From an uncultured Gammaproteobacteria bacterium (GTDB taxonomy: Bacteria > Pseudomonadota > Gammaproteobacteria > Enterobacterales > Psychrobiaceae), in contig CAKZQF010000202.1 in assembly GCA_937139475.1 (NCBI GenBank), positions 19,271 to 83,270 of the forward strand: 64,000 nt of DNA, read 5' to 3'. The position numbers and the translations under genes are program-made. Every line of letters starts with the position of its first letter. Positions within the stretch are counted from its first letter, which is position 1. The notes under the pieces are model-generated. The model had not been told where the DNA came from. It saw only the letters and a program-made list of their open reading frames with translations, and ran no database searches. Below, piece by piece: positions 37,175 through 45,785 of the stretch.

Positions 37175-37233
37175 AAAACTTATACCTGCCTAATACTTAG
37201 GCACTCATTAATAGAGTATTTACTCAGCAAACG

Positions 37234-37728
37234 CTAGTTTTTTATTTTCCCTTGCCAATAACCAACATCAAGCCATCGATCAAATTTAAAGCCCACTTCG
37301 TCAAAACGAGCCACTTGCTTTAGGCCAAATTTTTCATGCAAAGCAACACTTGCAGAATTCGGCAAGGTAATCCCGCCAATAACGCTATGCACTCCACGCT
37401 GGTTTAATTCATCAAATAATGCCGCATACAATTTACTGCCAACCCCCTTATTTGATTGAGCTGGACTTAAATAAACGGTGATCTCCACTGAAAATCGGTA
37501 AGCAAAGCGTTCACGCCACTTGGTCGCATAGGCATAACCAATAAGCTCGCCGCGTTCATTCTCCGCCACAAGCCATGGCAGTTCATATTCGGCTACTTGA
37601 GCGATACGCTGCATCATCTCTTTATCACACACCGGTGCTTCTTCAAAAGTAGCGACCGTATTAACGATGTAATGATTATAAATCTCGGCAATGGATTCGG
37701 CATCATTCGCCTCAACTTTTCTTATCAT
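37234..37728 (-). CDS. Phosphinothricin/methionine-sulfone-type N-acetyltransferase
   Basis: A 164-residue GNAT of the PAT/MnaT branch: MIRKVEANDAESIAEIYNHY with VNTVATFEEAPV is the characteristic N-terminus; acetyl-CoA motif YLSPAQSNKGVGSKLYAALF follows at about residues 92-111, and GGITLPNSASVALHEKFGL closes. These enzymes acetylate glutamine-analogue toxins or oxidised methionine. AGGAG precedes the ATG. It is 60 bases upstream of the hydrolase gene, possibly cotranscribed. Confidence 0.85.
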   Translation of the reverse strand: MIRKVEANDAESIAEIYNHYIVNTVATFEEAPVCDKEMMQRIAQVAEYELPWLVAENERGELIGYAYATKWRERFAYRFSVEITVYLSPAQSNKGVGSKLYAALFDELNQRGVHSVIGGITLPNSASVALHEKFGLKQVARFDEVGFKFDRWLDVGYWQGKIKN

Positions 37729-37825
37729 GGGAAACTCCTAATCATTGGAAATAACGCTACTTTTGCCTTTGCGTGCATGGTTAGGTTTTGCCAGGAGCAT
37801 AAAACCTGACAGCTCATTCTGAACA

Positions 37826-37858
37826 TAAAAAAGCCCGGGCGGTAATCGCTCAGGCTTT
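37826..37858 (-). terminator. Terminator of glnK-amtB
   Basis: Minus strand AAGCCTGAGCG-ATTAC-CGCCCGGGCTT with a two-base mismatch, followed by six T; lies just past the amtB stop. Confidence 0.8.
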
Positions 37859-37882
37859 CTAATAATAGATATAGTGTACTAA

Positions 37883-39181
37883 TTAAAGACTGTAACCACT
37901 TTCTTCATGCTGCGAGATATCTAAGCCTGTAATTTCTTGCTCTTCGTCGACACGTAGTCCGCCTAAACATAACGATACAAACTTAAATAGTACGAAACTC
38001 ACCACCGCGGTATAAACGAAGGTAACAGTCACACCTGTTAGCTGTACTAGTAATTGGTCAAGCATCGTTTCATTACCTTCACCATAACCGTACCCGCTAA
38101 ACACACCGAGCTCAGTTGAGCTAAACACTGCAACCAGAATACTACCTAATACGCCACCGACACCATGCACCGGAAAAACATCAAGTGAATCATCAATCTT
38201 TAGTTTTTGTTTGATATAAACTGTGGCATAGAAACATACAAAACCACCACTTAAACCGATGACCAATGCGCCGCCTGGGCCAACAAAACCTGAGGCTGGG
38301 GTAATAGTACCAAGGCCTGCAACCATACCAGTAACAATACCTAAAACGCTTGGTTTACCAAATTTTTTCCACTCAATAGCGGCCCAAGTCATTGCTCCCA
38401 TTGCCGCAGAAATATGCGTAACCAACATCGCCATTGCCGCATCACCGTTAGCAGCAAGCGCGCTACCGCCGTTAAAGCCAAACCAACCGACCCATAACAA
38501 ACCCGCACCAGTTACCGTCATTGTCATGTTGTGAGGTAGCATCGCAGTTTTAGGAAAGCCTTTGCGAGGTCCAAGCACAATCGCCGCAACCAGCGCCGCA
38601 ACACCACAGGTAATATGAACCACTGTACCACCAGCAAAGTCATAAAACCCCATTTGGGCTAGCCAACCGCCACCCCAAACCCAGTGAGTTACAGGTGTAT
38701 AAACAAAAATTAACCACACCGCACAAAAGAACAATACCGCAGAGAACTTCATACGCTCTGCAAAACCGCCAATGATTAATGCGGGGGTAATAATGGCAAA
38801 CGTCATTTGAAACAGCATAAATAACGGCTCAGGAATATCACCGGCTAAATCACCGCGTGACACCCCCATCATCAGCACCTTGCTCAAGTCACCAATAAAG
38901 GCATTACCTTGAGTAAAGGCCAGCGAATAGCCTAGCACCAACCAGATAATTGAGCTAACCGCCGCAATCGAAAAACACTGCATCAAAATGGACAACACGT
39001 TTTTACTACGCACTAGGCCGCCATAAAAAAGTGCAAGTCCAGGCAATGTCATCATTAACACAAGCGCTGTGGATGTTAATATCCACGCGGTATTTGCCGA
39101 GTTAAGCTCAGGCTCCTGTGCAAATGCACCAAATGACAGCATTGATAAGATTAAACTTGTAATAATAGATAAAGTTTTCAT
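37883..39181 (-). CDS. amtB: Ammonium transporter
   Basis: A 432-residue AmtB/Rh channel with signal peptide MKTLSIITSLILSMLSFGAFA. Blocks LPGLALFYGGLVRSKNVLS, WVWGGGWLAQMGFYDFAGGTVVHI (containing the first pore His) and DVFPVHGVGGVLGSIL (second pore His and the acidic residue) match the family. Eleven membrane segments are expected. Its ATG directly abuts the glnK stop codon; GlnK would block the channel when nitrogen is replete. Confidence 0.95.
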   Translation of the reverse strand: MKTLSIITSLILSMLSFGAFAQEPELNSANTAWILTSTALVLMMTLPGLALFYGGLVRSKNVLSILMQCFSIAAVSSIIWLVLGYSLAFTQGNAFIGDLSKVLMMGVSRGDLAGDIPEPLFMLFQMTFAIITPALIIGGFAERMKFSAVLFFCAVWLIFVYTPVTHWVWGGGWLAQMGFYDFAGGTVVHITCGVAALVAAIVLGPRKGFPKTAMLPHNMTMTVTGAGLLWVGWFGFNGGSALAANGDAAMAMLVTHISAAMGAMTWAAIEWKKFGKPSVLGIVTGMVAGLGTITPASGFVGPGGALVIGLSGGFVCFYATVYIKQKLKIDDSLDVFPVHGVGGVLGSILVAVFSSTELGVFSGYGYGEGNETMLDQLLVQLTGVTVTFVYTAVVSFVLFKFVSLCLGGLRVDEEQEITGLDISQHEESGYSL

Positions 39182-39520
39182 TTAAACAGCCTCTGGACCT
39201 TGTTCTGATGTTCTAATTCGAATCACCTGCTCCAAGTTGGTAACAAAGATTTTACCGTCACCTATCTTGCCGGTATGAGCTGCGTTAATAATTGCTTCAA
39301 CGACACTGTCTTCCTGCTCATCACAGATAGCAATTTCAACCTTTACCTTAGGTAAAAAGTCAACGGCATATTCAGCGCCACGATAAAGCTCTGTATGGCC
39401 TTTTTGGCGACCAAAACCGCGCACTTCACTCATTGTTACACCTTGAACGCCCACTTCAGCTAGGGACTCACGTACATCATCAACCTTAAATGGTTTAATT
39501 ATTGCGGTTATCAGTTTCAA
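39182..39520 (-). CDS. glnK: Nitrogen regulatory PII protein GlnK
   Basis: A 112-residue PII protein: MKLITAIIKPFKVDDVRESL, T-loop HTELYRGAEYAVDFLPKVK with uridylylation site Tyr51, and GKIGDGKIFV. The start codon is TTG, with an excellent AGGAGG 4-5 bases upstream; no other start gives a PII N-terminus. It senses 2-oxoglutarate and ATP/ADP and regulates AmtB, its immediate downstream neighbour. Nitrogen control is suggested by a sigma-54-like promoter and two NtrC-like sites. Confidence 0.95.
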   Translation of the reverse strand: MKLITAIIKPFKVDDVRESLAEVGVQGVTMSEVRGFGRQKGHTELYRGAEYAVDFLPKVKVEIAICDEQEDSVVEAIINAAHTGKIGDGKIFVTNLEQVIRIRTSEQGPEAV

Positions 39521-39561
39521 AATGCCTCCTGGGGCTCTACAAATTTTCTCTGCCCATCACT

Positions 39562-39578
39562 TTGCAAGATTTAAACCA
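39562..39578 (-). promoter_or_regulatory. Sigma-54-like promoter of glnK-amtB
   Basis: Minus strand ATGG-N8-TTGCA retains -24 GG and -12 GC with 10 bases between, but CACG after GG is replaced. About 42 bases upstream of the TTG start. Confidence 0.6.
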
Positions 39579-39639
39579 TTAGAAAAACAACAGATAAAAC
39601 AACAACTAATATCTTTCACTCTGTTTTCCCTCACACAAA

Positions 39640-39681
39640 CGCACCAAAATGAGACACGCTAACCAGGTAAGCGCACCAAAA
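39640..39681 (-). promoter_or_regulatory. Tandem NtrC-like half-sites
   Basis: TTTTGGTGCG occurs twice on the minus strand (39681-39672 and 39649-39640), exactly 32 bp apart. TGGTGC is the conserved arm of the NtrC operator, and the spacing equals that of the two strong NtrC sites upstream of E. coli glnA. They lie about 90 and 125 bp upstream of the predicted transcription start. The opposite arms are degenerate. The remainder of the gap to 39841 shows nothing further. Confidence 0.6.
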
Positions 39682-39841
39682 CAACGCAGCATTGGGTTAA
39701 TGTAGGGCGAAAGAGACAAATAGCATAAATTGCATCAGCGGCAATCTGTTGATAAGGTAAAGAAAGTTGCTTTATCCGAAGGGGGTAAACAACTTATACG
39801 ATGCAAAGGAAGGCAATGGCAAATGACTTGAGGAGTATGAT

Positions 39842-40444
39842 ATGTTTTTATTGTTTGGCGAAAAGTACCATGCAAACCAAGTAGCAACAGGACAGTTTGA
39901 ATGTCCGATATGTCTTAGTGAAACACACTATACTCACCACCGAGTACAACCTAAATTTACATTATTTGGCATCGGTATCGCCAAGCTGGAAATTACCAGT
40001 GACTATGTAATATGCCACCAGTGTAACTCTTGTTACGATCCACAAATAATAGCAACGCCATCTGAGCAGCATATAGCAATTGACAAGGCAGCCCTTATTC
40101 GCACGCTATGTTATATCCTTAGCGGATACGGTGATACTGGGCAATCGAGAACACGGTTAATCCAGTTATATAAGCAAGTGACGAATATAGATATCACAAA
40201 CCAGGATATTTCAACTGAATTAGCGGTTATCAATAGTGGCAAGGCACCTACCCTACCTTTCTTAAAACAAGTTGCACTAAGGTTGAGCCCAAAGGCTAAG
40301 CAAGACATCATTGTTGCGTGTTATCAATTTGCCAGTGGTTCATGCCTAATGGAGCATCAAGACCGTGTGCGCATCAATACCATCGCCTCTTCGCTCGATA
40401 TCTCGCTACCAGAAGTTGAATACTTGATAAACCATAACGCCTAG
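39842..40444 (+). CDS. Zinc-ribbon/TerB-like domain protein
   Basis: A 200-residue soluble protein. The N-terminal part has CPIC (residues 21-24) and CHQCNSCYD (about 58-66), which may bind zinc. The C-terminal 130 residues (LIRTLCYILSGYGDTGQS, FLKQVALRLSPKAKQDIIVA, MEHQDRVRINTIASSLDIS) resemble the helical TerB/DjlA-like domain used in membrane-associated stress proteins. GGAGTATGAT precedes the ATG. Function unknown; no tellurite genes are nearby. Confidence 0.65.
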   Translation: MFLLFGEKYHANQVATGQFECPICLSETHYTHHRVQPKFTLFGIGIAKLEITSDYVICHQCNSCYDPQIIATPSEQHIAIDKAALIRTLCYILSGYGDTGQSRTRLIQLYKQVTNIDITNQDISTELAVINSGKAPTLPFLKQVALRLSPKAKQDIIVACYQFASGSCLMEHQDRVRINTIASSLDISLPEVEYLINHNA

Positions 40445-40536
40445 AGTTGTTACCTTATCCAGGTATTCTTTAAACCGTAGCGCGCTGGCGTATACGCTGA
40501 TATGATGGCGCCTTTAATCTATGCCGGAGAATTACC

Positions 40537-40839
40537 ATGCAATCACTTGATCAACAAACTCAGGACGCTTTAGACGCAGCGACTTTTCGACGCTTATTAA
40601 GTCACCTAGATAACAACAAAGATGTTCAGAACATTGATCTAATGATCTTGGCAAGTTTTTGTCGTAATTGTTTAGGCAAATGGTACAAAAGTGAAGCCGA
40701 TAAACAAGGCGTAGAAGTTAGCGATGAGCAAGCAAGAGAACGCATTTACGGTATGCCATACAGCGAGTGGAAAGCTAATCATCAATTGCCTGCAACGCCT
40801 GAACAAATGGCAGCGTTTGAAGCAAAACAAAAGAAATAA
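40537..40839 (+). CDS. DUF1244 family protein
   Basis: A 100-residue conserved protein of unknown function, recognised by SFCRNCLGKWYKSEADKQG and ERIYGMPYSEWKA. The CxxC pair may bind metal or undergo redox change. Its TAA overlaps the csdE ATG (TAATG), which links expression to the sulphur-transfer protein. GGAGAATTACC precedes the ATG. Confidence 0.88.
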   Translation: MQSLDQQTQDALDAATFRRLLSHLDNNKDVQNIDLMILASFCRNCLGKWYKSEADKQGVEVSDEQARERIYGMPYSEWKANHQLPATPEQMAAFEAKQKK

Positions 40840-41243
40840 TGAACTACTCACCACACCAACAAGCGCTCATCGAGCAATTTAGTGCCTTAAGGGGTTGGGA
40901 AGATCGTTACCGCCAAATCTTACGCTTAGGAAAAGTGCATCCCGTAATGGCCGATGAACTTAAAGTGGATGAGGTGCTACTTGCAGGCTGTGAAAGTAAA
41001 GTCTGGTTTTATGGTGAGCACTATGATGGTGGATTAAGATTAACTATTAGCTCTGATGCAAAAATAGTAAAAGGCTTAATCTCCATTATCATTACCGCCT
41101 ACCAAGATCTCACCTTAAGTCAGATAAAGAGTTTCGACTGTGAACAGTTCTTCATAGAACTGGGCTTACTTAACCATCTAAGCCCATCACGAGGCAACGG
41201 CATTCGCGCCATTATTAGCGCGATTCAAGACGCAGCCAACTAA
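40839..41243 (+). CDS. csdE: Cysteine desulfurase sulphur acceptor (SufE/CsdE family)
   Basis: A 134-residue SufE-fold protein. DRYRQILRLGKVHP and VLLAGCESKVWFYGEH, with the persulphide-accepting Cys, are diagnostic; ISSDAKIVKGLISIIITAY and ELGLLNHLSPSRGNGI complete the family pattern. It takes sulphur from a CsdA-type desulfurase (not in the window). The convergent tcdA gene beyond the hairpin encodes the CsdL homologue, a known partner of CsdE. Confidence 0.92.
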   Translation: MNYSPHQQALIEQFSALRGWEDRYRQILRLGKVHPVMADELKVDEVLLAGCESKVWFYGEHYDGGLRLTISSDAKIVKGLISIIITAYQDLTLSQIKSFDCEQFFIELGLLNHLSPSRGNGIRAIISAIQDAAN

Positions 41244-41245
41244 TT

Positions 41246-41300
41246 ATACCAATCAGACTAAGTTTACTCTGAGTGGGAATAAACTTTATCTGATTGGTAT
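41246..41300. repeat. Short ATACCAAT palindrome between convergent csdE and tcdA
   Basis: A 55-base hairpin whose first 20 and last 20 bases are complementary at 19 of 20 positions (ATACCAATCAGA at the left edge). The outer ATACCAAT also bounds the 159-bp element at 11072. It may serve as a bidirectional terminator; its last base is in the tcdA stop codon. Confidence 0.8.
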
Positions 41301-42097
41301 TAAGTAACAGTGGTTAACTTTTTAATCACTCTTGCCACAGCAACAAAGCCAAAGCTCGCAGTGACAACAGTTGCTGCACCAAACCCACTAGCACAGTCCA
41401 TTTTCATGGGGCCATCGGCATTGGCTTTTTGCTTACATACACTGCCATCACTTTGCGGATAAACCAGCTGCTCAGTAGAGAACACACATTCAACCTGAAA
41501 TCGGCGCTTGAGGTTTTTACTAAAATTATGATGACGGCGCAGCTCATTACGTAGTTTTGCCGCTAGCGGATCATTATAGGTTTTGGCTAAATCAGCAACC
41601 TGCACCTGTGTAGGATCTGTTTGCCCACCAGCGCCACCAACCGTAATAATTTTAATTTTATTGCGTTTACAATAAGCAACCAATGCAACTTTAGCGCGGA
41701 TGCTATCAATGGCGTCAATCACATAATCAAAGTCTTGACTGATTAACTCTTTAAGATTATCGGGGTCGATAAAGTCTTCGACTTCATTGACCTTACAATC
41801 AGGGTTAATCGCGCGAATACGCTCTGCCATCACTTCAACTTTAGATTGGCCAATAGTGCCGGTAACGGCATGAATTTGGCGATTAACGTTAGTGGCACAA
41901 ATGTCATCCAAATCTATCAGGGTGATTTCGCCAATTGCGCTACGGGCAAGTGCCTCAGCAGCCCATGAACCAACCCCACCAATACCAATAACACAGACAT
42001 GAGAGCCAGCCAGCTTTTCAACCGCCTCCTGACCATACAAGCGTTTAGTACCGCCAAAGCGAAGATCAAATTGTTGTGAGGATTGTTGTTCAGACAT
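41300..42097 (-). CDS. tcdA: tRNA threonylcarbamoyladenosine dehydratase (TcdA/CsdL)
   Basis: A 265-residue E1-like enzyme that cyclises t6A37 of tRNA using ATP. RFGGTKRLYGQEAVEKL and the nucleotide-binding GIGGVGSWAAEALARSA (about residues 37-53) lead the adenylation domain; LIDLDDICATNVNRQ binds ATP/Mg; the C-terminal SGFGAATVVTASFGF is typical. CsdE and CsdA serve this pathway in E. coli. It is convergent with csdE. Confidence 0.95.
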   Translation of the reverse strand: MSEQQSSQQFDLRFGGTKRLYGQEAVEKLAGSHVCVIGIGGVGSWAAEALARSAIGEITLIDLDDICATNVNRQIHAVTGTIGQSKVEVMAERIRAINPDCKVNEVEDFIDPDNLKELISQDFDYVIDAIDSIRAKVALVAYCKRNKIKIITVGGAGGQTDPTQVQVADLAKTYNDPLAAKLRNELRRHHNFSKNLKRRFQVECVFSTEQLVYPQSDGSVCKQKANADGPMKMDCASGFGAATVVTASFGFVAVARVIKKLTTVT

Positions 42098-42198
42098 GGA
42101 GTAATGCTACCTTGGTTTTAACAGAGTAATAAATATTGGCTTCATTGCACATTATGATGTGCTTGTTTTACAACATCGTTTGAATTAACTTTCTCACA

Positions 42199-42550
42199 AG
42201 CACACCAGTTACTTTTCTTTATAAAATACATCCATGTATTTTCCCCTACGGGCCAGCTAAAGCTGTTCAAATTGGTTCCGGACCAATTTGTACTTCGCCA
42301 CTAAAATGTCTGGAACATTTTAGGACAGCTCTGCTGGTCGCGTAGCGATAAATCTCATGGACGAGATTTACAACAAAAGTAACCAAAAGAAAGGCGACCC
42401 GTTTATTTATCGCTGATCGAAAATAAGTAATTACCAATTCGAGGCCGTATTTGATCCGCGTCCTGCGGCAAATACTAAAAAATCATCCCTGACTTTTTCA
42501 TCGGGTAATGACTTCTTTCCGGCGATAAATGACGGGGGGAGTCCGCGCTG
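42199..42550 (-). repeat. Modular hairpin repeat, copy B
   Basis: A 352-bp non-coding element whose reverse complement shares its ends and core with the repeat at 61749-62005 (shared: CAGCGCGG end, TTTTTAGTATTTGCCGCAGG, GCGGATCAAAT, ACGGGTCGCCTTTCTTTTGG and GTTACTTTT/AAAAGTAAC arms followed by TGGTGTGCT). Between these arms it carries about 160 bp not in the other copy, with four perfect hairpins at 42223-42242, 42268-42290, 42301-42323 and 42349-42370. No credible ORF. The rest of the 42098-42639 gap shows nothing more. Confidence 0.8.
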
Positions 42551-42639
42551 TAGATATCGCAGCTTTCTAAACACTTCATAAAAACGATGGCGGCAATTAT
42601 CCGTGTTTTTCAGAAATTAAGCTAGCACCAAAAAACGAT

Positions 42640-42843
42640 CTAACTCTGATCTTGGCGTTTTCCCCATTCAATAAACTTAACCACAGGGTACGGTGATATC
42701 ATCACACCACCGATCCCAATAGCGCTGCTTAGCATCACCATGCCACTAACTTGCGAAGCACTATCGGTAAGTAACAGCAGGTATAAGCCCAGGGCAATAA
42801 GCCCAAGGCCAGCTAAATGTAAATAAAAGAAAGCCTTAAGCAT
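42640..42843 (-). CDS. Small two-helix membrane protein
   Basis: A 67-residue protein with two hydrophobic helices (LKAFFYLHLAGLGLIALGLYLLL and SGMVMLSSAIGIGGVMIS), probably an inner-membrane hairpin, ending in a charged EWGKRQDQS tail. It starts 2 bases after the aspartoacylase stop codon and is likely cotranscribed with it. Family not recognised. Confidence 0.65.
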   Translation of the reverse strand: MLKAFFYLHLAGLGLIALGLYLLLLTDSASQVSGMVMLSSAIGIGGVMISPYPVVKFIEWGKRQDQS

Positions 42844-42845
42844 AA

Positions 42846-43730
42846 TTAACGGGTACTTAAAGTAATTTTTTCAAGCAGCGACATTGCAAGATTATTGTCA
42901 TAGTAAGCTGCTTCGTTGATAAATGAACCGTAAACGGCTTTTTCACCGTCATAACATACTTCCTTACCATCAAAAGTAACAAAGATAGGTTGGCCCGGTT
43001 CAATCAATTTGAAGTCTTGGTTTTGAACGTCTTTATGCACCATACCGGCGCGTTCGCCATCAGCGGTTAGGGGTAATTTAATACTTTCAATATAACGATA
43101 AGCTTCGACCGTTTCTGGAAGCTCTGGCACTTGGTCTCGATTGTGTAGTTCGATAAAGTCAAGAATAAGCCCAGTCATCTGCTCTGACTGCTCAAACACA
43201 TCATGACGTAATACCGATTGTCCCACCGGCCCGACTTCCACCATTACGCTATCTTGTGCAATGGTTGATAGAAAATGATGCTCTTCATTGGTTTTATGAT
43301 CTTCATCGCAAGATACCATAGCGTCGGGCATATGAAGCTTAACGTAAGCAGCTAGCTGATTATAAAACTTGCCTTTTTTTGTAATAAGCAAGGTTGGCCC
43401 CATGTTCGAGGTCGTTGTATGCAAGTCGATAATGAAATCTACGCGAGGGTTGCCTTTAGGCCCAAGTTGCTGGTTAATCTCTTTGGCGCGGCGCTGTTCG
43501 ACACTCGTTAGGGAATCATTAGTTAAATCAGCAGCCGAAAAACAGCGGTTAAGATCATGTTCTACATAACGTTTATTTTGGGCATGCGCCTCATGATTTG
43601 CAAATAGCATTTCCGTTTCAAAACTACTGCGAGCGATAAGCTCTGGGGTATTTTTCCACTTCTTTAATAAGTAAATTCCAGTAAATTCATTACCATGAGT
43701 ACCACCAACAATGGCTAATTTTTTTATCAC
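42846..43730 (-). CDS. Aspartoacylase (AspA/AstE family)
   Basis: From GTG 43730 (AAGGA 8 bases upstream) about 294 residues. Zinc ligands are visible in GGTHGNEFTG (His and Glu) and DFIIDLHTTTSNMG (His); EHDLNRCF supplies the substrate Arg/Asn pair, and MVEVGPVGQSVL the catalytic-region Glu. Aspartoacylase deacylates N-acetylaspartate. A TTG at 43751 would add seven residues but lacks a ribosome site. Confidence 0.88.
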   Translation of the reverse strand: MIKKLAIVGGTHGNEFTGIYLLKKWKNTPELIARSSFETEMLFANHEAHAQNKRYVEHDLNRCFSAADLTNDSLTSVEQRRAKEINQQLGPKGNPRVDFIIDLHTTTSNMGPTLLITKKGKFYNQLAAYVKLHMPDAMVSCDEDHKTNEEHHFLSTIAQDSVMVEVGPVGQSVLRHDVFEQSEQMTGLILDFIELHNRDQVPELPETVEAYRYIESIKLPLTADGERAGMVHKDVQNQDFKLIEPGQPIFVTFDGKEVCYDGEKAVYGSFINEAAYYDNNLAMSLLEKITLSTR

Positions 43731-43813
43731 TTTTACTATCCTTAAATACAAAACCGCACTAATGCTCGCTATATTAGCGAATAATAGTACGCTTGTTCAC
43801 TCTTTCTTTAGTC

Positions 43814-45742
43814 TTATTTATGCTTTTGTTTTATATCTAGCGTAATTGGGCGTTGATAACGCATTGGCGTAGCCAATTTAATCATCTGTCGTGATGACTT
43901 ATCATTGTTAGCGATTAAATCGAGTGCATCAGTCCAACTTGCCCCAACCGGTAACGATCTCACGGGTGGTAAACTAGCCATAATGGCTTGCGCATCAAGG
44001 GTTGGCATTAACCGTTCTAAAACAAATTTAGCGCGCGGCTCCACTAACGCATCTTTAATTCGTCCTCGCTGCCCCCAGGAAATAACAAGCGAGTCACTAC
44101 CAATACTTGCATCGTAAGGAGGTGTTACCGCTTCATCTCGCTCGATACCGTAACGTGCACTCATCATGGTCGCATCAAATAGTGTGGCAACATCTTCTCG
44201 TTCGGAGCTATAAGCATATTCGGTAGGCGCTGAGTCATTTGAGAAAAACTGTACAATGTCTTCTGGCAAGTAGCTTTTTTGCAGTGCAGTTGGCGTTGCA
44301 CCTCTAAAGTTAACTTGCCCTAAAGCGGCCATTTCTTCACTTTGCTTCGGGTGCGTAGCAGTTAATTGGTCGGCGATAGTTGTGCCACTGCGTTTATTGA
44401 CTTCCGTAAAGATGCTCGATTCTGTTATGTCCCCCAAAGTCGTTGGCGGGAAATTATCAACGGCATGGGCCAGTTCATGATAAAGCAGTGAAGCCAAATC
44501 AGGCACAATATCTGCTGTGGTGCGGTTAAAGCGCAAGTCTTTAGGGTAAAAGCTACCAGCGTAGTCATTACCCTTAACATAGCGCCAAGGCATAACATAT
44601 TGCAACTCTTGACCAAAGGCACTGCGATAATCTGGTGCAACGTCAATAACGTCCCGTTGACCTGGAGTTAGCCACAAGTTTTCAGGATCTAGGTAAATTG
44701 CGCCAGTAGCGCTGGTATAGAAAGAAGGGCGAATATCATAAGAAATAACAATAGCGCTAACCGAGCGTAGTAGGGTTCTAAAATCACCATGACTATCTTC
44801 ATTCTCAAGAAACAGCTTAAAGTTATCTCCCATCCATTGATGAGAAACCAACACCCGACTCATAATGTCATCAACTGATGGCGCTTCATGGGCTTGACCA
44901 ATTAGATTGACTTCGCTAAATGAACAGGCGTGAGTGAGATAGTTAGTATAAATACACTGCTCAAGTGCTTGCGCTCGTGAAGAATTTGAATCAAATGATT
45001 GAACCTTAGCAACGGTCTCATCAAAGTAGGCATTGCCTGGAATAGTATTAATATCTTGCACCAGCACATAAACGTTATCAGTGAAGGTTTGTCCGTTAGG
45101 GTGCATCGCGCTTACAGAGAAGGTAATCAGCTCGTCTTTAGTCACGCTGGGCGCCTTAAAGATAGCGAGTAGTTCATTGGTGTTGGCACTATCTAGTGTC
45201 ACACTCGGACCAGCGGTTTGCTGCCATATAACATTGGTAAAATTACCATCAACAACATCGCCAGTTAACGGGTTCCCAGGGTCTCTTGGAGCGCTAAGTT
45301 TAAGCGACACTTTATTGCCTTCCCTTGCGGCATGATCACGACGAACATTCAGTATATTGGTTTCGCTTGTGGTATTAAAGCTAACCGTTTGACTATGTTT
45401 TTTGTTGTCATTGGTAGTAAAACTCACCGAAAACTCATAAGCTCCGGCGATTTCTAGGTCGAATGCCAATACTGCTGAATTAGTCGCCACTAGCTCAACA
45501 TCGGGGCCCGAAACCTTAGTCCACTGAATATCTGCTTTATCAGACATTTGACCAGCAAACGAAGCAACAAGTGCCACCGACTGATTATGTGCTGGAGATA
45601 AGTCACCACGGATAATCAATCCCTGAGGGTCAACAGCCCCCCCTGAGTTTGCACCAGATATTGTACTTGAGCTAGAACCGCTTGAGCCGCCACATCCTTG
45701 TAGCAATAGCGCAACAATGCCAGCAACGTAATATTTTTTCAT
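43814..45742 (-). CDS. Lipoprotein metallopeptidase with Ig/PKD-like domains
   Basis: A 642-residue lipoprotein: signal MKKYYVAGIVALLLQGC with lipobox Cys16 followed by a Gly/Ser linker. Two beta-rich PKD-like repeats (IQWTKVSGPDVEL, NVIWQQTAGPSVTL) span about residues 45-230. The C-terminal half has the gluzincin motif in SLLYHELAHAVDN (HExxH, about residue 420) with SSEREDVATLFDA further on as a possible third zinc ligand. Likely anchored in the outer membrane and acting outside or in the periplasm. No named family is recognised. Confidence 0.8.
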   Translation of the reverse strand: MKKYYVAGIVALLLQGCGGSSGSSSSTISGANSGGAVDPQGLIIRGDLSPAHNQSVALVASFAGQMSDKADIQWTKVSGPDVELVATNSAVLAFDLEIAGAYEFSVSFTTNDNKKHSQTVSFNTTSETNILNVRRDHAAREGNKVSLKLSAPRDPGNPLTGDVVDGNFTNVIWQQTAGPSVTLDSANTNELLAIFKAPSVTKDELITFSVSAMHPNGQTFTDNVYVLVQDINTIPGNAYFDETVAKVQSFDSNSSRAQALEQCIYTNYLTHACSFSEVNLIGQAHEAPSVDDIMSRVLVSHQWMGDNFKLFLENEDSHGDFRTLLRSVSAIVISYDIRPSFYTSATGAIYLDPENLWLTPGQRDVIDVAPDYRSAFGQELQYVMPWRYVKGNDYAGSFYPKDLRFNRTTADIVPDLASLLYHELAHAVDNFPPTTLGDITESSIFTEVNKRSGTTIADQLTATHPKQSEEMAALGQVNFRGATPTALQKSYLPEDIVQFFSNDSAPTEYAYSSEREDVATLFDATMMSARYGIERDEAVTPPYDASIGSDSLVISWGQRGRIKDALVEPRAKFVLERLMPTLDAQAIMASLPPVRSLPVGASWTDALDLIANNDKSSRQMIKLATPMRYQRPITLDIKQKHK

Positions 45743-45785
45743 CTATCTTCCCTGTCAGTTTAATTCAAGCAGCCTACCGGGTTGC

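Noticed and set aside
42223..42370. CRISPR-like array because of regularly spaced hairpins
   Set aside because: The stems differ in sequence and spacing, with no constant repeat or unique spacers.
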